DNA from: an uncultured Lachnospiraceae bacterium
GTDB taxonomy: Bacteria > Bacillota > Clostridia > Lachnospirales > Lachnospiraceae
DNA length: 58,145 nucleotides
Direction of reading: 5' to 3'
Assembly (NCBI GenBank): GCA_947623905.1
Contig: CANQHX010000004.1
Location: 1-58,145 of the forward strand
The notes beneath the pieces are model-generated. The model did no database searches. It worked only from the letters and a program-made list of their open reading frames with translations, and was not told where the DNA came from. Position 1 is the stretch's first letter, and each line of letters begins with the position of its first letter. This document shows positions 51,029 through 58,145 of the stretch, piece by piece. A program made the position numbers and the translations under genes.

Positions 51029-53386
51029 ATGAAATGTTTGATCCTGGCAGGAGGCAGCGGCGACACATTATGGCCGCTGTCCAGAAAGCAATACCCCAAA
51101 CAATTTATGGCGATCAATGAAAATCGTTCCTTACTGCAGGAAACAGTGGTAAGGAACCTTCCTTTTTGCGAGGAATTTTTCATTGTTACCAGCCAGGCGT
51201 GGCATTTTATCGCGGAAGGACAGCTTCACGCCTTTCAGGGACTCCGGTACCGCTGCTTTCTGGAAGGGACCGGAAGGGGTACGGCGGCTGCCATTGCCCT
51301 TGTGTGCATGCAGGTGACCGCTTCGGAGCTGATCTATGTGGTGTCTGCCGATACCATCATAGAAGGGCCGGGATACGCGGACGGCGTGCTCCAGGCAAAG
51401 GAACTGGCCCGGAAAGGCGCCATGGTGGCCTTCGGCGTGCCGGCGGCCGGCCCCCGGACGGGATACGGATATATCCGCCACAAAGACGGCAGGGTTCTTT
51501 CTTTTTCGGAAAAGCCTGACCGGGAGACGGCGGAAGACTATCTCAGGCAGGGAGATTATGTGTGGCACACCGGCAGCTTTCTGTTCCGCAGCGGAGATTT
51601 TCTCCGTCAGCTGGAGCTATATGCGCCCCGGATCAGCAGAGCGTGCAGAGAAGCACTGAAAAAACAGACCGTTGAGGGAAGGAAGATCCTGTGGCCGGCC
51701 GCGGCGATGGAGTCCATACCGGCGGCTTCCGTGGAAAAGGCAGTATTCGAGCGCTGCGACAACTGGCGTGTGGTGCTGACGGATGCCGGCTGGAAGGATA
51801 TCGGAAGCCTGGAGGATCTGGAACAGACCCCTCTGGCGGATACGGACCGCCACATCGGGCCGGACTGCAGGAATGTAACGGTGATCAACGGACAGCGGGA
51901 CCATCTGGTCGTGACCAACGGCCTGGAGGATGCCGTGGTAGTCCACACTCCCGACGCCACATATGTGGGAAAAAAGGGCCGGTCAGACGCCATGAAGGAG
52001 ATCGTGGCGCAAAACTGGCAGCAGTACAGGCGGTTTTTCGATCAGAGTCCGGTGGCCTACCGCCCTTACGGTACCTATCAGGTGCTTGTGGAGGAAAGCG
52101 GGTACCGGGTAAAAAAAGTATATATGTATCCCGGCTGCGCCATAGGGGTGCACCGGCACCGCTATCGCAGCGAACACTGGTCGGTAGCGGCAGGGCAGGT
52201 GCGCATTTCCCTGGAACAGCCGGCGGAGGGCGGGGACACTGTCCTTACCGCCCGGGATTACGGCGTCAACGAGAGCATTTATGTGCCGGTGGGCATGCTT
52301 CACAAGGTGGAAAATGTGGGGCAGGAGCCGGCTGTCATTATTGAAGTGGCCATCGGCAGTACCCTGGGAGAGCAGGATATTGACCGGGTCGAAGACCGCG
52401 CGGCGGCTGCGGAACCGGTGACGGAGTCTGTTATCCCCCTTAAACCGGCTTTTCAGGATTATCTGTGGGGCGGCACGGCCCTGAAGGACCGATACGGAAA
52501 AGAGAGCGACCTTCCCCGGCTGGCGGAGTCGTGGGAGCTGTCCGCCCATCCGGCGGGACAGAGCGTCATAGCCGCCGGGCGGTACGCGGGACTGCCTCTG
52601 GGGGAATATTTCCGCCGCACGGGCAAGAAGGTGTGGGGCTGGAAATGCGGGCAGATGGACCGTTTTCCCATTCTCATCAAATTCATTGACGCAAGAGAAG
52701 ATCTTTCGGTACAGCTCCATCCCGGGGACGATTACGCGCTGACCCACGAGGGGGAGTACGGAAAGAATGAACTGTGGCATGTGCTGGACGCCGGTGAAGA
52801 CGCGGCCATCTATTATGGATTTTCCGGGGAAGTGACCGTTGCCGAGATACGAAAGCGCCTGGAAGCGGGCACGCTCACCGAGATACTGAAGCGGGTGCCC
52901 GTGAAGCCGGGGGATACGTTTTTTATACCGGCGGGAACCGTCCACGCCATCCTTCACGGTATCCTGCTGTGCGAGGTGCAGCAGAATTCCAATGTGACCT
53001 ACCGGCTGGACGATTACGGCAGAAAAGACGATTACGGGCAGCCGCGGCCTCTGCACATCTCCCGCGCGCTGGAGGTGCTGGCGGAAGAACCGCTGCCCGA
53101 GATCCATACGGGCCCTCTGGAGCCCGAGACACATGAAGGGTATACTTCCCGATTGCTGGGAAGCTGCAAATATTTTGAGACGGTCCGTTATGATGTGAGA
53201 TCCTCCGTAACGCTTTTTATGGACGCGTCCTCGTTCCTTTCGGTCATCGTGCTGGAAGGAAGCGGCGTCCTGCAGACAGAGGATACGGCACTGGAGATGA
53301 AAGCGGGAGACAGCTTCTTTCTTCCCGCGGGAGAGCAGAAGGTGCAGGCAAAAGGCACCTGCGTATTGCTGGTGACACATGTGTAA
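51029..53386 (+). CDS. Fused mannose-1-P guanylyltransferase-like and mannose-6-P isomerase protein
   Basis: A 785-residue protein of three modules: a nucleotidyltransferase domain (1 to about 290), a cupin typical of ManC C-termini (about 340-455; GVHRHRYRSEHW), and a type I phosphomannose isomerase (about 465-785; QDYLWGGTALKDRYG, SVQLHPGDDYAL, GTVHAILHG). The parts would make mannose-6-P and GDP-mannose. The nucleotidyltransferase signature is altered: GGSGDTLWPLSR instead of GGSGTRLWPLSR, so the usual Arg is Thr13; the region normally EPxGRNTAPA reads EGTGRGTAAA. Lys24 in YPKQF is kept. It may be inactive for GTP or specific for another sugar nucleotide. Confidence 0.82.
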   Translation: MKCLILAGGSGDTLWPLSRKQYPKQFMAINENRSLLQETVVRNLPFCEEFFIVTSQAWHFIAEGQLHAFQGLRYRCFLEGTGRGTAAAIALVCMQVTASELIYVVSADTIIEGPGYADGVLQAKELARKGAMVAFGVPAAGPRTGYGYIRHKDGRVLSFSEKPDRETAEDYLRQGDYVWHTGSFLFRSGDFLRQLELYAPRISRACREALKKQTVEGRKILWPAAAMESIPAASVEKAVFERCDNWRVVLTDAGWKDIGSLEDLEQTPLADTDRHIGPDCRNVTVINGQRDHLVVTNGLEDAVVVHTPDATYVGKKGRSDAMKEIVAQNWQQYRRFFDQSPVAYRPYGTYQVLVEESGYRVKKVYMYPGCAIGVHRHRYRSEHWSVAAGQVRISLEQPAEGGDTVLTARDYGVNESIYVPVGMLHKVENVGQEPAVIIEVAIGSTLGEQDIDRVEDRAAAAEPVTESVIPLKPAFQDYLWGGTALKDRYGKESDLPRLAESWELSAHPAGQSVIAAGRYAGLPLGEYFRRTGKKVWGWKCGQMDRFPILIKFIDAREDLSVQLHPGDDYALTHEGEYGKNELWHVLDAGEDAAIYYGFSGEVTVAEIRKRLEAGTLTEILKRVPVKPGDTFFIPAGTVHAILHGILLCEVQQNSNVTYRLDDYGRKDDYGQPRPLHISRALEVLAEEPLPEIHTGPLEPETHEGYTSRLLGSCKYFETVRYDVRSSVTLFMDASSFLSVIVLEGSGVLQTEDTALEMKAGDSFFLPAGEQKVQAKGTCVLLVTHV

Positions 53387-53414
53387 AGACATGGATGAAA
53401 AATAAGGAGTATAT

Positions 53415-56400
53415 ATGTCAAAGTTCAGTGTACGAAAACCGTTTACCGTTCTGGTAGGTATCGTGATGGTGCTTGTCCTCGGATTTGTGGCCGTGACCCG
53501 TATGACCACCGATCTGCTGCCCAATATGAGCCTGCCTTATGCCATTGTTATTACAACCTATCCCGGGGCCAGCCCGGAGGAGGTAGAGAGCGCGGTGACC
53601 CGGCCTATCGAGTCGTCCATGGCTACGGTGAGCAACATAGAAAATGTGTCGTCTACCTCCAGTGAAAATTATTCCATGGTGGTGCTGGAGTTTTCCCAGG
53701 ATACAAACATGGATTCCGTTTCCCTGGAGATGCGGGAAAATCTCGACCAGATGGCTTCGGTATTTCCCGATTCCGCGGGAGATCCCATTATCATGAAGCT
53801 GAATCCGGACATGATGCCGGTGCTCATCACGGCAGTGAGCAGGGACGATACAGAGAGAAAAGACCTGAGCACATATGTGAACGAAGAACTGAGCGCCGAG
53901 ATGGAGAGCGTACCGGGCGTGGCTTCCGTATCTGTCACCGGAGCTACGGAGGAATCCGTGCAGGTGATCATCGATAAGAAAAAAGTGGACGCTGTCAATG
54001 TGAAGATATACAGCGCGCTGGACGATCAGTTCGCGGACGCTTATCAGAAGCTGGAGGATGCCAAAAAAGAGATAGAGGACGGCAGAGAGGAAGCGGAAAA
54101 AGGACAGGAGGAGCTGGAAAGCTCCAAGACATCCGCTCTGGATCAGCTGGCACAGGGACAGCTGCAGATCACTACCCAGCAGCAGGCGCTCCTCACAAAC
54201 AGACAGGATATCGTCAATGCCCTGGCGGCTATGCCCCAGACGGAAGCCCAGGCATTGGAAGAGATAGAAAAGCAGCGGGCCGCCGCCCTGGCGGAGGTGG
54301 ATCAGGGAGAGGCCGCCCTTATCGAGCAGGAGCAGACGCTCCTTGTGACTCAGAAGGAACTGGAGGACCAGGAGGCGGCGTTAAAAGAACAGAAAGCCCA
54401 GCTGGAAGAGCAGCTTGCCGGGCTTCCCGGCCAGAAGGCAGCCCTTGAAGAGCAGAAGGCTGCTCTGGCAGCTCAGAAGGCCCAGTGGGAGGCCGGGAAG
54501 GAACAGATCAGCGGCCAGCTTCTCCCCGGCGTGGAGCAGATCGAAAACAACAGCGCCCTCACGGAAGAGATGAAGACCGCCGCCCTTCAGCAGCTTTTGG
54601 CCGCCATGCCGGAAGAACTGAGGGCGCAGCTTCCGGATCCTTTGAGCAGCAAGGCCATCCGTGAGATGATCACCCAGACAGATGAACAGATCGCCCAGGG
54701 AGAGGCAGCCATCGCCGAGGGGGAGGCCGCTATCGCCCAGGGAGAGCCCCAGCTGAAGGAAGGGCTGGCCCAGATCGAATCCGGTCTGGAGCAGATCGCC
54801 CAGGGAAAGGGACCTCTTGCCGCCGGGAAGGCGCAGATAGAGGAAGGAAAGAAGCAGATCGCCGCGGCCAGAGAGCAGGTGAACGCGGGTTTTGACGAAG
54901 GCGCCCGACAGGCAAAAGCACAGATCGCAGACGCCAAAAAGCAGATGGAGGACGGACTGGCTCAGATCGATTCGGGACAGATCACCCTCAATGAGGCGCT
55001 GGCGGAGCTGAACAAAAACGCCAACCTGGCTACCATCGAGATGAGCGTGGGCACGGTGAAGCTCCAGGACGCCCTGACCCAGATAGAGCAGGGGGAGGAA
55101 CAGATCAAGACCTCTCTGGAGCAGCTGGACGATACAAAGGAAGAGGCGTATAAAAATGCCGATATGACCGATAAGCTGACGGTGGAGACGGTCCAGCAGC
55201 TGCTCACCGCCCAGAATTTTTCCATGCCGGCAGGCTATATCACGGAAGACGGCATCAGCTATCTGGTCCGCGTGGGCGAGAAAAAGGAAACGCTGGACGA
55301 TCTGAAAGACATGATCCTCATGGATCTTCACATGGACGATCTGGAACCCATCCGTCTGAAGGATGTGGCGGATGTGTTCATGGGCCAGTCGGCGGACGAA
55401 GTGTACGCCAAGCTCAACGGCGTGGACGGCATCATGCTGAGCATCCAGAAACAGACCGGCTATTCCACCGGAGAAGTGTCCGACAGTGTGCTGGACCGGC
55501 TCGAGGAGCTGGAAAAAGCGGATGAAACCCTTCACTTTACCACCCTTATGGATCAGGGCCTGTACATCGATATGGTGGTGGATTCCGTTGTCCAGAACAT
55601 GGTGGTGGGCGGCATCATGGCGGTGCTGATCCTGCTGCTGTTTTTGAAGGACCTGCGCCCCACTCTGGTTGTGGCAGTGTCCATTCCCGTGAGTATGCTG
55701 GCGGCCATCGTGCTCATGTATTTCAGCGGCGTGACGCTGAACATTATTTCCCTGTCGGGGCTGGCCCTTGGCGTGGGCATGCTGGTGGACAATTCCATTG
55801 TAGTCATAGAAAATATCTACAGGCTGCGCAGGCAGGGCCATCCGGCCCGGGACGCGGCTGTGGCGGGCTGTAAGCAGGTAGTGGGCGCCATCACCGCTTC
55901 TACCCTCACGACAGTGTGCGTGTACCTGCCCATCGTGTTCATGGAGGGCATTACCCGGCAGCTGTTTGTGGACATGGGCCTGACCATCACCTATTCCCTT
56001 ATGGCCAGCCTTGTCATTGCCATGACCCTTGTGCCTGCCATGGGCGCCGGGCTTTTGCGCAACGTACAGCCAAGACCTCAGAAATGGTTTGACCGTTTCC
56101 AGGACTTCTACGCCCGGCTGCTGGACAAAGCCCTGAAGCATAAGGCCATTGTGCTCATCGCTGCGGCAGTGATCCTTGTGCTGAGCATCGTGCTGGCCAT
56201 CTCCTGTGGTACGGCATTTATGCCGGAAATGGAGAGCATTCAGATGATGATCTCCATGGAGGCCCCTGAGGGGAGCACCCTGGAGGAGACGGGAGAACTG
56301 GCGGATCAGGTGGTGGATCAGATACTGGAGCTGGAGGACGTGGAAACCGTGGGCGCCATGTCCGCCTCTGACAGCGGTTCCATCTTGGGTATGGGAAACG

Positions 56401-57683
56401 CGTCGGACACATCTGTAACCATGTATGTTATGCTGAAGAAGGATAAGAAGTTGTCCAACGACGATCTGGCAAAGGAGATCACCGAGCGCACAAAGGATAT
56501 TCCCTGCACCCTGGAGATCCAGACTACGACCATGGATATGAGTGCTCTGGGCGGCTCGGGCATCCAGGTGGAGATCAGGGGCAAGGATCTGGATACCCTG
56601 CAGGAGCTGGCCTCGGACGTGGCGTCCATGCTGGAGGACACCGAGGGCACCCTGGAGATCAGCGACGGCATGGAAGAGACTACGCCGGAGATCCAGCTGT
56701 CCGTGGATGAGAAGAAGGCGGCGGAATACAATCTCACCTCTGCCCAGGTGTTCCAGCTGGTGTACGCGAAACTGGCGGACAGCCAGGCGGCTTCTACGCT
56801 GGACGACCCGGCAAGGGATTATGATATTTTTGTACTGGATGAAAAAAATGAGGAGATGACCAGGAAGGATCTGGAGAATATAGAAGTCAGCTACACGGAT
56901 ACGGAAGGGGAGACGAAAAAGGTTAAACTGTCGGAGTTGGTCACCTTTACCGAGGGCGAGGGCTTAAGCAGCATCCGGCGGGACAGCCAGCAGAGAATGC
57001 TTACCGTCTCCGCGCAGATCGACGAGGACCACAACATCGGCCTGGTGAGCAATGCGGTCAGCCAGAAGATCGGGGAAATGGACATACCGGACGGGTATAA
57101 CATTGAAATGGCGGGCGAGGACGCCACTATCAATGAATCCATGGAGCAGGTAGCTCTTATGCTGGTGCTGGCGCTGATCTTCATGTATCTGATCATGGTG
57201 GCCCAGTTCCAGTCCCTGCTGTCGCCTTTTATCGTCATGTTTACCGTGCCCCTTGCCTTTACGGGCGGCTTCCTGGCGCTGTTTTTCACCGGCAACGAGG
57301 TGAGCATCATCGGCATGGTGGGATTTGTCATGCTGTCGGGCATCATTGTAAACAACGGTATCGTGCTGGTGGACTACACCAACCAGCTGCGCGCTTCCGG
57401 CATGAGCAAGCGGGAGGCCCTTCTGGAGTCCGGCCGCACCCGTATGCGCCCCGTGCTCATGACAGCTCTGACCACTATCCTGGGCGTTGCGCCCATGTTC
57501 TTCTCCACGGCAATGGGCGCCGACATGATGAAGCCTATGGCGGTGGTAGACATCGGCGGCCTGTTGTACGGCACCCTTATGACGTTGTTTGTGGTGCCCT
57601 GTATCTACGACCTGTTCCGCAGGGAGAAAAGTATGGTGGAGGAAGCGATCCACGAGATCGAGGATACGGATCCCGCAGTGTAA
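53415..57683 (+). CDS. RND-superfamily efflux permease with a large coiled-coil insertion
   Basis: A 1422-residue HAE1/AcrB-like transporter, about 390 residues longer than usual. The N-terminal helix and PN1-type region (TTYPGASPEEVESAVTRPIE) and the membrane core with ALGVGMLVDNSIVVIENIYR (the proton-relay Asp region) are normal, as is the second half with GFVMLSGIIVNNGIVLVDYTNQLR. From about residue 205 to 595 the first extracytoplasmic loop holds an insertion of Gln/Glu/Ala-rich coiled coil (EEQKAALAAQKAQWEAGKEQ; QIAQGEAAIAEGEAAIAQGE). In a Gram-positive cell it may replace the adaptor and reach into the wall. AAGGAG precedes the ATG. Confidence 0.9.
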   Translation: MSKFSVRKPFTVLVGIVMVLVLGFVAVTRMTTDLLPNMSLPYAIVITTYPGASPEEVESAVTRPIESSMATVSNIENVSSTSSENYSMVVLEFSQDTNMDSVSLEMRENLDQMASVFPDSAGDPIIMKLNPDMMPVLITAVSRDDTERKDLSTYVNEELSAEMESVPGVASVSVTGATEESVQVIIDKKKVDAVNVKIYSALDDQFADAYQKLEDAKKEIEDGREEAEKGQEELESSKTSALDQLAQGQLQITTQQQALLTNRQDIVNALAAMPQTEAQALEEIEKQRAAALAEVDQGEAALIEQEQTLLVTQKELEDQEAALKEQKAQLEEQLAGLPGQKAALEEQKAALAAQKAQWEAGKEQISGQLLPGVEQIENNSALTEEMKTAALQQLLAAMPEELRAQLPDPLSSKAIREMITQTDEQIAQGEAAIAEGEAAIAQGEPQLKEGLAQIESGLEQIAQGKGPLAAGKAQIEEGKKQIAAAREQVNAGFDEGARQAKAQIADAKKQMEDGLAQIDSGQITLNEALAELNKNANLATIEMSVGTVKLQDALTQIEQGEEQIKTSLEQLDDTKEEAYKNADMTDKLTVETVQQLLTAQNFSMPAGYITEDGISYLVRVGEKKETLDDLKDMILMDLHMDDLEPIRLKDVADVFMGQSADEVYAKLNGVDGIMLSIQKQTGYSTGEVSDSVLDRLEELEKADETLHFTTLMDQGLYIDMVVDSVVQNMVVGGIMAVLILLLFLKDLRPTLVVAVSIPVSMLAAIVLMYFSGVTLNIISLSGLALGVGMLVDNSIVVIENIYRLRRQGHPARDAAVAGCKQVVGAITASTLTTVCVYLPIVFMEGITRQLFVDMGLTITYSLMASLVIAMTLVPAMGAGLLRNVQPRPQKWFDRFQDFYARLLDKALKHKAIVLIAAAVILVLSIVLAISCGTAFMPEMESIQMMISMEAPEGSTLEETGELADQVVDQILELEDVETVGAMSASDSGSILGMGNASDTSVTMYVMLKKDKKLSNDDLAKEITERTKDIPCTLEIQTTTMDMSALGGSGIQVEIRGKDLDTLQELASDVASMLEDTEGTLEISDGMEETTPEIQLSVDEKKAAEYNLTSAQVFQLVYAKLADSQAASTLDDPARDYDIFVLDEKNEEMTRKDLENIEVSYTDTEGETKKVKLSELVTFTEGEGLSSIRRDSQQRMLTVSAQIDEDHNIGLVSNAVSQKIGEMDIPDGYNIEMAGEDATINESMEQVALMLVLALIFMYLIMVAQFQSLLSPFIVMFTVPLAFTGGFLALFFTGNEVSIIGMVGFVMLSGIIVNNGIVLVDYTNQLRASGMSKREALLESGRTRMRPVLMTALTTILGVAPMFFSTAMGADMMKPMAVVDIGGLLYGTLMTLFVVPCIYDLFRREKSMVEEAIHEIEDTDPAV

Positions 57684-57751
57684 AAACAGGCAGCTCTGTA
57701 AAAGAATATCTGCTGTAAAAAAAACCATGCCGCTCTGGCAGGAATGTATGT

Positions 57752-57976
57752 TGTATATACAAACCCCGCCGGATGGCCCACAGGTTACGGTCTGACGGAT
57801 TGGGTATATCTAACCTCACAGTCATTTGCGAAAAGCGGCCGGAATATCTGCAAACTCGCCCCTTCGGGGCTCAGACAGTGCAGATCTTCCGGCCATCGCA
57901 AATGCCCGCGGGCTAAGATATACCATCGATCCCTCAAAATGTAACCTGTGGGTCATCCGGCGGGGATTTTGTATAC
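57752..57976 (+). repeat. Long imperfect palindrome, copy B of a two-copy family
   Basis: The gap after the RND gene (57684-58145) has no gene. Most of it is a roughly 225-bp palindrome. Stem pairs are 57764-57788 with 57941-57965 (25 bp, one G-T), 57803-57811 with 57916-57924, 57823-57830 with 57897-57904, and 57837-57852 with 57879-57894 (16 bp, one mismatch). The apex is GCCCC-TTC-GGGGC. The inner 120 bp align with the reverse complement of copy A; the outer 25-bp arm does not match copy A's outer arm, yet is self-complementary. Confidence 0.85.
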
Positions 57977-57987
57977 AGCAGGCATTG

Positions 57988-58014
57988 CCACCGGGGCGGT
58001 GGGTTTTATTTTAT
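57988..58014 (+). terminator. Terminator downstream of palindrome B
   Basis: CCACCG-GGG-CGGTGG followed by GTTTTATTTT. It probably ends RND-gene transcripts that pass through the palindrome. Confidence 0.75.
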
Positions 58015-58091
58015 AGGCGATGTTTTGTGATCCCTGGTTTTTCTCGCCAACTGAGAATTGTAATGTGCGTTAGTGTAAAATTATAGTTGGC

Positions 58092-58124
58092 AAAAATAAA
58101 GGGAAGAAGCCGAAACCTCTTCCC
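58092..58124 (-). terminator. Minus-strand terminator at the right edge
   Basis: GGGAAGAGG and CTTCTTCCC form a 9-bp stem (58101-58124) followed on the minus strand by TTTATTTTT. It suggests that a leftward gene ends just beyond the window, so palindrome B lies between convergent genes. A further inverted repeat GCCAACT/AGTTGGC spans about 58050-58091. Confidence 0.7.
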
Positions 58125-58145
58125 AATCACACAGTTTTTCTTTAT

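Noticed and set aside
52459..52689. Short overlapping frames within the ManA part
   Set aside because: No start signals, and the domain alignment of the main frame is continuous.
57684..58145. Short open frames over palindrome B and the right edge
   Set aside because: They follow the inverted repeat on both strands, with no ribosome sites and no protein-like conservation between copies A and B.

Overview
The window looks like chromosome from a spore-forming, GC-rich member of the Clostridia, most likely Lachnospiraceae-like. The reasons are a division and cell-wall (dcw) cluster with two SpoVD/PBP2-type transpeptidase genes, spoIIGA-sigE and sigG, a YlmC/YmxH protein, sortase and LPXTG-type surface proteins, a dockerin protein, and strong GGAGG-type ribosome binding sites that often precede TTG or GTG starts. 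Coding DNA is GC-rich and promoters are AT-rich. I saw no rRNA, tRNA, CRISPR array, insertion sequence or prophage. The taxon is an inference.

Layout. (1) 1-5726: the end of an MMPL-type exporter, a large Leu-x-x-Gly heptad-repeat exported protein, two PLP aminotransferases (one HisC-like) and a small COG2426 membrane protein. (2) 5727-19767: the dcw cluster mraZ-rsmH-ftsL-PBP(frameshifted)-PBP-mraY-murD-ftsW-murA-ftsQ-ftsZ, with promoters and GTGG repeats before mraZ and a strong terminator after ftsZ. (3) 19833-22666: a zinc/cadmium-type operon (ArsR-family sensor, separate HMA protein, P-type ATPase) with its own promoter and dyad operator. (4) 22671-27657: a YafQ/DinJ-type toxin-antitoxin pair, an ECF sigma factor with an adjacent membrane protein, and divergently a pilin-like LPHTG protein with a class C sortase. 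(5) 27678-39122: hexuronate catabolism. A LacI-type regulator and uxaC read left; uxaB, uxaA, a GH67/GH20-like hydrolase, uxuA and uxuB read right, with matching operators at both divergent promoters. (6) 39255-41621: a secreted transglutaminase-like protein with a long Pro-Thr linker and a C-terminal dockerin. (7) 41954-45387: spoIIGA-sigE, sfsA and sigG, with a Spo0A-type promoter. (8) 45498-57683: AI-2E-family permease, PPK2, YlmC-like protein, NrdR, SEC-C protein, C_GCAxxG_C_C protein, GlmM, a ManC-ManA fusion and an RND exporter with a very large coiled-coil insertion.

The strongest candidate for something undescribed is a pair of roughly 230-bp imperfect palindromes (41667-41899 and 57752-57976, opposite orientation). 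They share a conserved apex, but their stem arms differ by paired, compensating changes and their outermost arms are unrelated in sequence yet still self-complementary. This indicates selection for a folded structure. Other notable points are a frameshift in the first PBP gene, hairpins built around the start sites of both PBP genes, acidic repeat tails on two division proteins, a substituted nucleotide-binding signature in the ManC domain, and an uncharacterised intracellular hydrolase inside the uronate operon.
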